Shown here in pieces: positions 18,428 to 27,527 of a stretch of DNA of 64,000 nt. The position numbers and the translations under genes are program-made. The stretch spans positions 374,986-438,985 of the forward strand of contig NZ_LT574838.1 in NCBI RefSeq assembly GCF_900086725.1. The letters are read 5' to 3'. The DNA is from Bariatricus massiliensis (GTDB taxonomy: Bacteria; Bacillota; Clostridia; Lachnospirales; Lachnospiraceae). Each line of letters begins with the position of its first letter. Position 1 is the stretch's first letter. A model generated the notes under the pieces. That model did not search any database. It worked only from the letters and a program-made list of their open reading frames with translations, and was not told the DNA's origin.

Positions 18428-20179
18428 TCATGCCTGCAGAGCCCTGTCTCTCAAAAACCCCTCCAGAATCTGATACAGCCGCTCTGGATCAATAGGTTTA
18501 CACAGATACCCGTTCATCCCACTGTCCATGGCCTTGTCAACATCCTCCCTGAATGCGTTGGCCGACAGGCCAATAATCAGCACCTTCTCCGCATCCGGGC
18601 GATTCAGCGCACGGATAGCACGGGCTGCCTCCATTCCATCCATGACCGGCATCTGTATATCCATCAATATCATCGTATAAGTTCCCTCTGGCGATTCCGC
18701 GAACTTTTCTACGGCAATCTCTCCATTGCAGGCCTGTTCTACGGCCGCCTTGCTCTCCTGAAGAAGTTCTGTCACAATTTCTGCATTGATTTCATTGTCC
18801 TCCGCCAGAAGGATTCGAACGCCGCTCAACTCATGCTGCTCCTCTTCTCTCTCGCTCTTATTACAGTTATATTCTCCGATTCTCTGTTGTTCATCCTCAA
18901 TTACACGCGGAAAAGCAAGGTTTACCGTGAATTTGGTCCCTTCCCCCAGCCTACTCTCAACAGAAATCTGCCCTCCCATCATATTGACAAAACTACTGCT
19001 GATCGATAATCCCAGTCCCGTTCCGCCATATTGTCTGGCCGTATACTTCTCTTCCTGTTCAAAAGGCTCAAATATGCGGGCCTGAAATGCTTCACTAATA
19101 CCAATGCCGGTATCGGTGACGGTGAATTCAAGCTCTACCTGCGTATCGGTCATGTTTTTCTGTCCCGCCTCCAAAGTAACGGTTCCGCCGGCCGGCGTAA
19201 ATTTGATAGCATTTGAGACAAGGTTCACAAGAACCTGACTGAGCCTGAGTTTATCACCGACAATTTGGGCCGCCGACACACTGTCATACTTTATCACCAG
19301 TTTCACGCCGCTTTCCTCTGCTTTTCCTCTGAACATCACAGAAATCTGTTCAAACATTTCCTTTAATTCAAAGGCTTGGAATTCCAATTCCATCTTGCCG
19401 CTCTCTATCCGGGACATATCTAGCACATCATTGAGCAGCATCATCAGGTATGACGCCGACAGCTCGATCTTCTCCAGACAATCCGTAACTTTCTCTGAGT
19501 CTTGCGTGGACTTTTTTGCAATGGCAGTCATACCGATAATCCCATTCATGGGTGTGCGAATCTCATGGGACATTCTTGAGAAAAATTCACTTTTAGCGTG
19601 ATTGGCACTCTCAGCGCGCTCCAAAGCTCCCTGAACCTTACTCTGTCTCCTTCTGGCCGCCCAATATAATATCCCTAACACAATAAAACCTACGTTCAGC
19701 CATATTAAAATACCGATGGAGTCGTTGACGGACTGCTCCGAATACCGCTCCGCGGCAGATACTGCCTGATCGGCCAGATTGAAATATTCCTCGCTCAGTT
19801 CAAACAGTCTTTGTTTATCTCCATCCTGACGTACATTTCTGATTTCTTCCTTTATATTCGTCCATGCTTCCTGCATCTGCGCTACAGTACTTTGGAATAC
19901 TTCATCCGGAAGACGTGTAAGCTGGTTCTCTCCGTCCCCCGTAGACAGCTCCACCAAAAGGCTGTCCAGATAATCCACAAGTTCTTCATTGTCATATCCA
20001 TACAGCTCCTGCTTGACAAGGCGCTGCGTAGCTCCCCGGACAATTCCTGTATAGTTGACGACCCGGGCATTCCCCTGCATATGAATCATGGAGATTAGTG
20101 CCACAATACTGATGAGACAAAACAAAATACTTAAAAATGCAGGAGCCAGTATTCCCAGCCATTTCTTCTTGATTTTCAT
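18428..20179 (-). CDS. Membrane-bound hybrid histidine kinase
   Basis: A 583-residue hybrid kinase. One helix (about residues 8-32) and a second (about 155-175) enclose an external, mainly helical domain of about 120 residues resembling NarX/PilJ-type sensors (VNYTGIVRGATQRLVKQELYG-like start). HisKA follows with His205 in SRMSHEIRTPMNGI, then HATPase and a C-terminal receiver (LLAEDNEIN; MILMDIQMPVMDG). I begin at ATG 20179; AGGAGG lies 13 bases upstream, which is long, but the earlier ATG at 20206 precedes that site. No output protein is adjacent. The ligand is unknown. Confidence 0.87.
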   Translation of the reverse strand: MKIKKKWLGILAPAFLSILFCLISIVALISMIHMQGNARVVNYTGIVRGATQRLVKQELYGYDNEELVDYLDSLLVELSTGDGENQLTRLPDEVFQSTVAQMQEAWTNIKEEIRNVRQDGDKQRLFELSEEYFNLADQAVSAAERYSEQSVNDSIGILIWLNVGFIVLGILYWAARRRQSKVQGALERAESANHAKSEFFSRMSHEIRTPMNGIIGMTAIAKKSTQDSEKVTDCLEKIELSASYLMMLLNDVLDMSRIESGKMELEFQAFELKEMFEQISVMFRGKAEESGVKLVIKYDSVSAAQIVGDKLRLSQVLVNLVSNAIKFTPAGGTVTLEAGQKNMTDTQVELEFTVTDTGIGISEAFQARIFEPFEQEEKYTARQYGGTGLGLSISSSFVNMMGGQISVESRLGEGTKFTVNLAFPRVIEDEQQRIGEYNCNKSEREEEQHELSGVRILLAEDNEINAEIVTELLQESKAAVEQACNGEIAVEKFAESPEGTYTMILMDIQMPVMDGMEAARAIRALNRPDAEKVLIIGLSANAFREDVDKAMDSGMNGYLCKPIDPERLYQILEGFLRDRALQA

Positions 20180-20290
20180 TTGTGCTTTTGCGCCTCCTAT
20201 ATGCATTTTAAAGTTAATTTGTAGATACCTTAATGTAATTCTATATCAGAAAGGTAAATGTAGCAACAAATATCCTTATTTATTTTCAAC

Positions 20291-20330
20291 AAAAAAGATG
20301 CCGCATCTGACATCGTCAGGCAGCATCTTA
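20291..20330 (-). terminator. Terminator after queA
   Basis: On the minus strand a stem beginning AAGATGC and closing with GCATCTT is followed by TTTTTTG. It lies about 50 bases after the queA stop and separates it from the kinase gene. Confidence 0.85.
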
Positions 20331-20376
20331 TTAGGGCTCTATGAGCAATTATTTTAAAACTTGACAGTACTCCTCA

Positions 20377-21402
20377 TCAAATAATCAAACAGGCGTCGCC
20401 AAAGCTAAAAAATCTATACTTTTCTTTGACTGCCTCTTCATAAGCCGCAAGCACATGTTCTCTTCCGGCCAGCGCGCTCACGAGCATAATCAAAGTGGAT
20501 TCCGGCAGGTGGAAATTGGTAATCAAGCCGTCCAGTATTTTAAATTCATACCCCGGATAAATAAAAATCTCCGTCCATCCGCTGCACTCCTTAAGTCTGC
20601 CGTCATCCCCCGCCGCCGACTCCACCGTTCGGCAGCTGGTAGTTCCCACACAGATTACCCTGTGCCCGCTGTCCTTGGCATGATTGATTTTTTCAGCTTC
20701 TGAAGCCTCTATACGGTAGAATTCGGAATGCATATGATGCTCCAGAATGTCATCCGCCTTCACCGGGCGGAATGTCCCAAGTCCTACATGCAGTGTAACA
20801 TGGGCAATCTCCACTCCCTTTTCCTTAATCTTCTCCAATAGTTCCGGCGTAAAATGGAGCCCCGCCGTAGGCGCCGCGGCAGATCCGGAGTGCTTTGCGT
20901 ACACGGTCTGATAACGGTTCTTATCCTCGAGCTGATGCGTAATGTAAGGCGGAAGAGGCATCTGTCCAAGCTGATCCAATATTTCCTCAAAGATTCCTTG
21001 GTAAGAAAAACGAATCAGACGGTTGCCTTCTTCTACTACCTCCAGCACTTCCCCTGTCAAAAGCCCGTCGCCAAAACTGAGCCTCGCTCCCGGCTTCATC
21101 TTCCTGCCCGGTTTCACAAGTGTCTCCCACACATCGTTCTCTTTACGTTTTAGCAGGAGAACCTCCACCTTTGCCCCGGTTCCTTCTTTATTGCCGATGA
21201 GGCGGGCCGGAATCACCTTTGTATCATTGATGACAAGGCAGTCTCCCGGATTCAGATATTCTGTAATCTCACGAAAAACGTGATGCGTCACCTCTCCTGT
21301 ATGTTTATCTAGGACAAGTAGCCGGGAACTGGAGCGGTCCTCCAGAGGATCCTGCGCAATCAGTTCCTCCGGCAATTCAAAATAAAAGTCCTGTCGTTTC
21401 AT
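20377..21402 (-). CDS. queA: S-adenosylmethionine:tRNA ribosyltransferase-isomerase
   Basis: A 341-residue QueA, which transfers and isomerises the ribosyl moiety of SAM onto 7-deazaguanine-modified tRNA to form epoxyqueuosine. The N terminus FYFELPEELIAQDPLEDRSSSRLL and the later GTTSCRTVESAAG and TNFHLPESTLIMLVSALAG are diagnostic. Length is normal. AAGGGA precedes the ATG. It lies downstream of sppA and the RDD protein; no other queuosine gene is in the window. Confidence 0.96.
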   Translation of the reverse strand: MKRQDFYFELPEELIAQDPLEDRSSSRLLVLDKHTGEVTHHVFREITEYLNPGDCLVINDTKVIPARLIGNKEGTGAKVEVLLLKRKENDVWETLVKPGRKMKPGARLSFGDGLLTGEVLEVVEEGNRLIRFSYQGIFEEILDQLGQMPLPPYITHQLEDKNRYQTVYAKHSGSAAAPTAGLHFTPELLEKIKEKGVEIAHVTLHVGLGTFRPVKADDILEHHMHSEFYRIEASEAEKINHAKDSGHRVICVGTTSCRTVESAAGDDGRLKECSGWTEIFIYPGYEFKILDGLITNFHLPESTLIMLVSALAGREHVLAAYEEAVKEKYRFFSFGDACLII

Positions 21403-21416
21403 AGTCTATCCCTTCT

Positions 21417-21995
21417 TTATTTTTCTTGGGGCGCGCCTTTCGGCTCTGCCACATTGTAAGGTCCTGTCGGAACGCCCTGCCCAAATCCCGGACCATACGG
21501 AACCGGATTCTGATACTGAGGATATACTTTTATCTTTTTGGCATATATCACCCGTGTATCACAAAGAATATCATGCAGGCCCCGCTTTTCCCTGTCAAGG
21601 CCTGCCAGCAGATAACCGGTTCCTACCACGAATCCGCTTAAGAACCTTCCAACTGTTTCCCGATAAAGCACTTGAAAAAATGTGAGCTTCCCGTCATTTG
21701 TGGCACTGGCCACACGGAGGTTCATCAGCCTTTTTCCCACTGTTGTCCCCGTATAATATGTACAGAGAATAAAATACAAGACCCCACATATATACACAAT
21801 AATGTCCTTCAGTGTAAAAGAGAACAGCAGCGCACCTCCTAAAAAGGTCCTATCCACAAGTGTCATAATCCCGGACATCACAATCTTCACGACCGCAAGC
21901 CCCAGCGCCACGATTATGCTGTCGATGGCATATGCGCCCAGACGCACCCAGAATCCGGCATATTCAGCCGGCTCTCTATTGTAGTCCCTCTGCAT
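21417..21995 (-). CDS. RDD family membrane protein
   Basis: A 192-residue membrane protein. YAGFWVRLGAYAIDSIIVALG near the N terminus contains the Arg-Asp pair for which RDD proteins are named, and three further hydrophobic segments follow before a Pro/Gly-rich tail. The function of the family is not established; some members affect ion or metabolite exchange. The ATG at 21995 has GGAGGG about 10 bases upstream and overlaps the sppA end by 20 bases; an earlier start would add residues out of character for the family. queA follows after 14 bases. Confidence 0.85.
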   Translation of the reverse strand: MQRDYNREPAEYAGFWVRLGAYAIDSIIVALGLAVVKIVMSGIMTLVDRTFLGGALLFSFTLKDIIVYICGVLYFILCTYYTGTTVGKRLMNLRVASATNDGKLTFFQVLYRETVGRFLSGFVVGTGYLLAGLDREKRGLHDILCDTRVIYAKKIKVYPQYQNPVPYGPGFGQGVPTGPYNVAEPKGAPQEK

Positions 21996-22950
21996 AATAC
22001 TGCAACCCTCCATGCTTTTTCTCTGCCAGTTCCGACAGAATCTGTGCCTCAGATTTGGGGACAGCTTTTTTAATCTGGCTGAAAAGAGACGCAAATACAG
22101 ACTCATTTGATTTCAGCTCAAAAAATGTACTGGTTCCCGCCTCGCCGGACACCACACTTTTTACTTGTTCATAGGACGCAATTTCATCCACCAGACCATT
22201 TTCGACCGCCTGTTTTGCCGTGTAGGTTCTCCCGTCGGCCAGTGCCCTGACGGAGTCGATATCCATTCCCCGGCCTTCTGAAACAACGTTCAAAAACTCT
22301 TCATACGTCTCGTTTACCTGCGTCTGGTAAATAGCGATTTGTTCTTCCGTAAGCTGGGAGGAGTCTTTATTTTCTCCACTTGTAATGCTTACATATTTAA
22401 TTCCAAGCTTTTCGTAAAGGCCCGTCATGTCGTAGCCTGACATAATCACGCCGATAGAGCCGGTAACCGTGTTAGCGTTGGCATAAATAGTATCGGCAGC
22501 AGCAGAAATGTAATAACCTCCGGACGCCGCATAATGTGCCATATATCCCCAAATATGACGCCCGGTGATTTCCTTATACTCCGCCAGCTTTCGGTACATT
22601 TCGTCGGACTCATAGACGGTCCCTCCCGGTGAGTCCACATACAGCAGAATCCCCACATTATAAGGGTCATTTATCAAATGCTCCACGTACTCCATTGTAG
22701 TATTATGCTGGTACCCGGACGCGGTCTCAAAAATTCCTGTCTCTGTCTGCTCCTGAATGGTTCCCTCGACCTTCACCACCGCTACATAGTCCCTGTGAGG
22801 CGTATTCATGGAGTATCCTCCGGCGATTACCCGCTGAGCCGCATCCAGCACTCTCTGGTCTGCCAGCCGGTTGCTGAACACGCTGCTTATCCCCGTAAGG
22901 ATAAACAGCACAGCAGCGACGGCCAGACCTATGATTTGTTTTTTATTCAT
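21976..22950 (-). CDS. sppA: Signal peptide peptidase SppA
   Basis: A 324-residue membrane-anchored serine protease that clears cleaved signal peptides and, in Bacillus, contributes to lantibiotic resistance. An N-terminal anchor (about 7-22) is followed by VDSPGGTVYESDEMYRKL, the catalytic serine motif AASGGYYISAAAD, GSIGVI, and a Lys in TSGENKDS that completes the Ser-Lys dyad. AGAGGTG precedes the ATG at 22950. It follows pheT by 8 bases, so it can be read from the pheST transcript. Confidence 0.92.
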   Translation of the reverse strand: MNKKQIIGLAVAAVLFILTGISSVFSNRLADQRVLDAAQRVIAGGYSMNTPHRDYVAVVKVEGTIQEQTETGIFETASGYQHNTTMEYVEHLINDPYNVGILLYVDSPGGTVYESDEMYRKLAEYKEITGRHIWGYMAHYAASGGYYISAAADTIYANANTVTGSIGVIMSGYDMTGLYEKLGIKYVSITSGENKDSSQLTEEQIAIYQTQVNETYEEFLNVVSEGRGMDIDSVRALADGRTYTAKQAVENGLVDEIASYEQVKSVVSGEAGTSTFFELKSNESVFASLFSQIKKAVPKSEAQILSELAEKKHGGLQYYAEGLQ

Positions 22951-22958
22951 ATGCACCT

Positions 22959-25379
22959 CTACTTACGCAGCTCGATTCCCATAGCTTCCAGCGCCGTTAA
23001 AATATTCGTCATAGCGGCTGTCACGTCCGCTTCCTCCAATGTCTTATCGTTTGCCCGGAAAGTGATGGAATAAGCGACGGATTTGAATCCCTCTTTAATC
23101 TGTTCGCCCTCGTATAAGTCAAACAACTGATAGCTCTCCAGATAAGAACCGCCATTTTTCTCGATAATCTCTTCTACCTGACCTACCAGTATCTCTTTTG
23201 ACATCACCATACTGATATCACGGCTCACTGCGGGATATTTGGCAATCCCTTTATATTTCCTGTCGAAAGTAGCCAGTTCCACAACCTCAGGCATATCGAT
23301 CACTGCCACATAGGCACGCTCACCAATTCCATAGTTATCTGCCACAGCCGGATGAACCTCTCCAAGATATCCTACAACTTTACCACCGTAGATGATATTC
23401 GCCTGACGTCCCGGATGAAGGAAATTCTTTCCTGCTTTGGGGTCATAAGTTTCCTTTTCCCGAAGGCCGATTTTTTCGAAAAATTCTTCAATTACACCTT
23501 TCATGCTGAAGAAATCTCCGTCCCCGTACATTCCTAATGTAAACTGCATCCGCTCCTCCGGAAGCTCTGTAAGCGGAAGTGCTTTCGGCAGGTAAATGTT
23601 GCCCAGCTCATAAAGGCGTACATTTTTGTTTCTTCTGTTATAGTTTGTAGCAAGGGAAGTCAGCATACCGTTCAAAGATACCGTTCTCATGATACTGTAA
23701 TCTTCTCCCAGTGGATTCATAATCTGTACCGTCTGTCTCGCCGGGTCATCTTTATCCAATAAGAGCTTGTCAAATACCTTTGGACTCTCGAAAGAGTATG
23801 TCATTCCCTGACTGAATCCACAGAACTCCGCGATGTCTCTCGCCACTTCTTCTATGCGGAGTTTGAAAGAAAGTTTACCGGTCGTTGCCTCTCCTCTTGG
23901 GAGTGTGGTTGGTATATTATCATATCCGTAGAATCTCGCCACTTCTTCTGCCAGATCCGCAAGACAGAACAAATCATGACGGAATGTCGGGGCAATGACT
24001 TCCTTGGACTCAGCATCGTAGGAAAGACCTATTTTTTCAAAATATCCAAGCATTTCCGCTTCCGGTATGTGGGTTCCTAAAAGAGCATTGATCTTGTCAG
24101 CGTCAAATGGCACTCTCACTGGTTCTTTCTTTTTGCCATAGACATCGACCGTGCCTCCAACTACCTCGCCTGCTCCCAGTTCTTCAACGAGCTGGCAGGC
24201 CCTGTCGATAGCCGCCTGTGCATTATTGGGGTCAAGACCCTTTTCAAACTTTCCGGACGCGTCGGTACGGAGTCCCACTTTCTTGCTTGATTTACGGATA
24301 TTTGTTCCGTCAAAACATGCAGCTTCGAACAACATCGTCTTCACATCATCGGTAATCATAGAATTTTCGCCGCCCATGATTCCGGCGATTCCCACTGCTT
24401 TCTCTCCGTCGCAGATCATCAGGACAGTCTCATCCATCTCACGCTCCTGACCGTCCAGTGTGACAAATTTCTCCCCCTTCTCGGCTGTACGCACGACTAT
24501 CTGATGTCCCGCAATGGTATCCAAGTCATATGCATGCATAGGCTGGCCATATTCTTCCATTACATAGTTGGTGATATCTACAAGATTGTTGATTGGGCGG
24601 ATTCCTACGGAGGCAAGTCGTCTCTGCATCCATTTCGGGGAAGGTCCCACTTTGATGTTCTTCACGACCCGCGCGCAGTAGCGGGAACATAAATCCGCAT
24701 TCTCCACTCTCACCTTAATATAATCGTTGACATCCTCGGTATTTCCCGTCTCCTTCACGACAGGAGGCACAAATTCTTTTCCAAAGGTAGCTGCCGCTTC
24801 CCGCGCGATTCCAATCACACTGTAACAGTCGACCCGGTTAGACGTCACTTCGTATTCAAACACCACGTCGTCCAACCCCAGCGCTTTCACCGCGCTCTCT
24901 CCTTCGACCGCGTCATCTTCGAAAATGTATATCCCATTGTCCGGTGACTCCGGGTACATTTCCTTCGTGGAGCCGAGCTCTTCGATAGAGCACATCATTC
25001 CACAACTGTCCACCCCACGGAGTTTTCCTTTTTTAATCTTGATTCCTCCCGCAACTTTCTGCCCCGGCTCATGTCCGCCTGCCACTCGTCCTCCGTCCAG
25101 AACTACAGGCACTTTGTCCCCCTCTTTCACATTCGGCGCGCCAGTTACAATCTGTACCGTCTCAGGGCCTACATTCACCTGACACACAATCAGTTTGTCT
25201 GCATCGGGATGCTTTTCAATCTTTTCAATCTGTCCAATTACTATATTTTCTAAATCTTTGTCCAGCTCAACATAGCCTTCCACCTTCGTGCCGGAAAGTG
25301 TCATTGCGTCTGTATATTCCTGTGCCGTCACATTCAAATCAGGAACATACGCTTTAATCCATGATAATGAAGTATTCAT
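22959..25379 (-). CDS. pheT: Phenylalanyl-tRNA synthetase beta subunit
   Basis: An 806-residue beta chain of the (alpha-beta)2 PheRS. It begins with the domain containing PDLNVTAQEYTDAMTLSGTKVE, has the EMAP-like tRNA-binding domain (about 40-150, VGPETVQIVTGAPNV), B5 domain, the core with editing site, and the C-terminal anticodon-binding FDX-ACB domain (KYPAVSRDISMVMSKE). Length is normal. AAGGAG precedes the ATG, 27 bases after pheS. Confidence 0.97.
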   Translation of the reverse strand: MNTSLSWIKAYVPDLNVTAQEYTDAMTLSGTKVEGYVELDKDLENIVIGQIEKIEKHPDADKLIVCQVNVGPETVQIVTGAPNVKEGDKVPVVLDGGRVAGGHEPGQKVAGGIKIKKGKLRGVDSCGMMCSIEELGSTKEMYPESPDNGIYIFEDDAVEGESAVKALGLDDVVFEYEVTSNRVDCYSVIGIAREAAATFGKEFVPPVVKETGNTEDVNDYIKVRVENADLCSRYCARVVKNIKVGPSPKWMQRRLASVGIRPINNLVDITNYVMEEYGQPMHAYDLDTIAGHQIVVRTAEKGEKFVTLDGQEREMDETVLMICDGEKAVGIAGIMGGENSMITDDVKTMLFEAACFDGTNIRKSSKKVGLRTDASGKFEKGLDPNNAQAAIDRACQLVEELGAGEVVGGTVDVYGKKKEPVRVPFDADKINALLGTHIPEAEMLGYFEKIGLSYDAESKEVIAPTFRHDLFCLADLAEEVARFYGYDNIPTTLPRGEATTGKLSFKLRIEEVARDIAEFCGFSQGMTYSFESPKVFDKLLLDKDDPARQTVQIMNPLGEDYSIMRTVSLNGMLTSLATNYNRRNKNVRLYELGNIYLPKALPLTELPEERMQFTLGMYGDGDFFSMKGVIEEFFEKIGLREKETYDPKAGKNFLHPGRQANIIYGGKVVGYLGEVHPAVADNYGIGERAYVAVIDMPEVVELATFDRKYKGIAKYPAVSRDISMVMSKEILVGQVEEIIEKNGGSYLESYQLFDLYEGEQIKEGFKSVAYSITFRANDKTLEEADVTAAMTNILTALEAMGIELRK

Positions 25380-25406
25380 CGTTTTTCTCCTTCTATTTAT
25401 ATCTCA

Positions 25407-26426
25407 TTAGAATTGCTTCAGGAATCTTATATCGTTCTCGTATAATAATCTCATGTCGTCAATCTCATATTTCAAAAGTGCAATACGCTCGAGACCAACT
25501 CCAAATGCAAATCCGGTATATTCCTCCGGGTCTATCCCGCACATTTCTAAAACATGGGGATGAACCATGCCACATCCTAAAATCTCAATCCAGCCTGAAC
25601 CCTTGCAGAACCGGCATCCTTTGCCTCCGCATTTGAAGCACGTCACATCAACTTCCGCGCTCGGCTCGGTGAATGGGAAATGATGCGGGCGGAACTTTGT
25701 CTTCGTCTCTGGCCCGAACAGTTCTTTGGCAAATACTTCCAGTGTTCCCTTCAAATCCGCAAATGATATGTTTTTATCGATTACAAGTCCCTCTATCTGA
25801 TGGAAGGACGGAGAATGTGTCGCGTCCACTTCGTCGGAGCGGAATACACGTCCCGGCGCGATCATACGGATTGGAAGTTTCCCTTCCTCCATGACACGGG
25901 CCTGAACCGGTGAAGTCTGAGTGCGCAGCACGATTTCTTTATTAATATAGAAGGTATCCTGCTCGTCCTTCGCCGGATGGTCCGCCGGAATATTCAACTT
26001 CTCGAAATTGTACATATCGTACTCTACTTCCGGTCCCTCTACCACCTCATATCCCATACCTACAAATATGCGCTCGACTTCTTCCAACGCAATTATATTC
26101 GGGTGACGGTGTCCTACCATATTTTTTTTGGCCGGGAGCGTGACGTCAATAACTTCCGCTTTCAGTCTGCCCTCGCGGATTGCGGCTTCCATCTTTTTCT
26201 TCGTGTCTTCCAGAATCTCCTCAATCGCTGCCCTTGTCTCATTGACAAGCTGCCCTACCTTCGGCCTCTCCTCGGGAGCCACGTCCTTCATACCCTTTAA
26301 TACTGCGGTCAATTCCCCCTTCTTTCCAAGAAATTTGACACGTACGTCATTTAACTTTTCCGGAACATCCGAAGCCTCAATCTGACGTATCGCTTCCTCT
26401 TTGATGCTTTGAAGTTTTTCTTTCAT
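25407..26426 (-). CDS. pheS: Phenylalanyl-tRNA synthetase alpha subunit
   Basis: A 339-residue catalytic subunit that charges tRNA-Phe. An N-terminal coiled coil (about 1-85) binds tRNA; the class II core carries motif 2 in GRVFRSDEVDATHSP and motif 3 in GFAFGVGLERIALLKY. A small cysteine-rich stretch (FKCGGKGCRFCKGSGW, about 268-283) is a variant seen in some clostridia. AAGGAGG precedes the ATG. Expression is governed by the T-box leader immediately upstream. Confidence 0.97.
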   Translation of the reverse strand: MKEKLQSIKEEAIRQIEASDVPEKLNDVRVKFLGKKGELTAVLKGMKDVAPEERPKVGQLVNETRAAIEEILEDTKKKMEAAIREGRLKAEVIDVTLPAKKNMVGHRHPNIIALEEVERIFVGMGYEVVEGPEVEYDMYNFEKLNIPADHPAKDEQDTFYINKEIVLRTQTSPVQARVMEEGKLPIRMIAPGRVFRSDEVDATHSPSFHQIEGLVIDKNISFADLKGTLEVFAKELFGPETKTKFRPHHFPFTEPSAEVDVTCFKCGGKGCRFCKGSGWIEILGCGMVHPHVLEMCGIDPEEYTGFAFGVGLERIALLKYEIDDMRLLYENDIRFLKQF

Positions 26427-26512
26427 GATTTCCTCCTTAAATTATAACCTTTTGTGATATCTTTACTGACTGCCAATGTACCACAGGATTCCCCTGTAAT
26501 ACAGCATTCTGC

Positions 26513-26775
26513 ACACGAAGAAAGAGCACCTTATCCCTGAAAGGGACGAGATGCTCGCGGTACCACCCTAATTCCTGTTTTTGAACAGGCTCTTGATTCT
26601 GCGTAACGTGCAGTCTACGTCGTTTCTTACTCTGTGAAATATTTCGGAAACGCGGCTGGCGTGGGAAATTCGATTCCTGCCTGAACCTAAGGGAACTTTC
26701 AGCCCGGTGATTCCCTCTCTCTAATGGAAAGCAGTTCTCTACTGACACGGTCATTGCCTTTGCTGTATACCTATC
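26513..26775 (-). promoter_or_regulatory. T-box leader controlling pheST
   Basis: On the minus strand the leader runs from the promoter at 26777-26805 to just before pheS. The T-box sequence AGGGTGGTACCGCG is at 26556-26569. The competing terminator pairs GAGCATCTCGTCCC with GGGATAAGGTGCTC (26524-26556), followed by TTTCTTC. A TTC triplet inside GAATTTCCC, about 90 bases upstream of the T-box sequence, could be the Phe specifier, but I did not fold stem I. Uncharged tRNA-Phe should stabilise the antiterminator and turn on pheS, pheT and possibly the sppA-queA genes beyond. Confidence 0.94.
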
Positions 26776-26776
26776 C

Positions 26777-26805
26777 ATTTTAAACAGAAGTTTCGGTAAT
26801 GTCAA
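26777..26805 (-). promoter_or_regulatory. Promoter of the pheST leader
   Basis: TTGACA (26805-26800) and TAAAAT (26782-26777) are separated by exactly 17 bases on the minus strand, a near-consensus sigma-A promoter. It stands back to back with the AbiE promoter, 29 bases away. Confidence 0.9.
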
Positions 26806-26833
26806 GCTATTTTATGCCTAATTTTTTTATATG

Positions 26834-26862
26834 TTGACTATAAAGAATAAAACGGATATAAT
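26834..26862 (+). promoter_or_regulatory. Promoter of the abiE operon
   Basis: TTGACT and TATAAT are 17 bases apart. Transcription would begin near 26869, 50 bases before the antitoxin start. A perfect 10-base palindrome TACTTAAGTA at 26898-26907 lies in the leader and could be part of an antitoxin operator, since AbiEi proteins repress their own promoters; this last point is inference. Confidence 0.85.
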
Positions 26863-26918
26863 ATAGCAAACCACACCATTGATTAAAAATTTAGGTGTAC
26901 TTAAGTAGAGGTGAGAGA

Positions 26919-27527
26919 ATGATTCGAGATAAAGACATTGAGATATTGAGAAAGCTGTTTAGCCAGCATAACTATATTATGACTACCGCTGAACTTACAG
27001 CTTCAAAGTTATATTATGCAGATATAAAATTACTTATGGATAAAGGATTGATTGAAAAAGTGAAGCGTGGATATTATCATTGGCTTGACGACTTCGGAGA
27101 AAGTGAGATTGTAATTATCAATCGTCTATTCCCCGATGCAGTGCTTTGTATGGAAACAGCGCTCTTTTATTACAAATACAGTGATAGAAATCCTGCTGAA
27201 TGGAATTTGGCTATTGATAAGAATGCTTCCAGACAGCGTACTAAAATTGATTATCCCTTTATTAAGGCATACCGTGTTGAGCCCACATTGATTACACTTG
27301 GAGAAACCTCAGGAAAGATTGATTCTATTGATGTTCGTATTTATGACCGTGACCGTACCCTTTGTGATGTGCTGCGAAATATGAGCAAGATGGATAAAGA
27401 GATTTTTAACAAAGCAATACAAGGATATATAAAAGACCAGCAAAAAAACATCCCTAATCTAATGGCATATGCAAAAACGCTGCGGGTACAAAGACGAGTT
27501 AAGGATTTGATTGGAGTGTGGTTGTAA
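26919..27527 (+). CDS. abiEi: AbiEi-type antitoxin, transcriptional repressor
   Basis: A 202-residue protein with an N-terminal winged helix (TTAELTASKLYYADIKLLMDKGLIEK, about 21-46, continuing to VKRGYYHWL) and the C-terminal antitoxin region of AbiEi. In the family it neutralises the AbiEii nucleotidyltransferase in a type IV manner (without direct binding) and represses the operon. AGAGGTGAG precedes the ATG at 26919; the GTG at 26895 lacks a site. It overlaps abiEii by one base (TAATG). Codon use is visibly more AT-rich than the housekeeping genes around it, which suggests acquisition. Confidence 0.86.
   Translation: MIRDKDIEILRKLFSQHNYIMTTAELTASKLYYADIKLLMDKGLIEKVKRGYYHWLDDFGESEIVIINRLFPDAVLCMETALFYYKYSDRNPAEWNLAIDKNASRQRTKIDYPFIKAYRVEPTLITLGETSGKIDSIDVRIYDRDRTLCDVLRNMSKMDKEIFNKAIQGYIKDQQKNIPNLMAYAKTLRVQRRVKDLIGVWL

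Noticed and set aside
26437..26805. A 122-codon open frame on the minus strand upstream of pheS
   Set aside because: It lies entirely in the T-box leader, and its codons follow the conserved RNA motifs and terminator.
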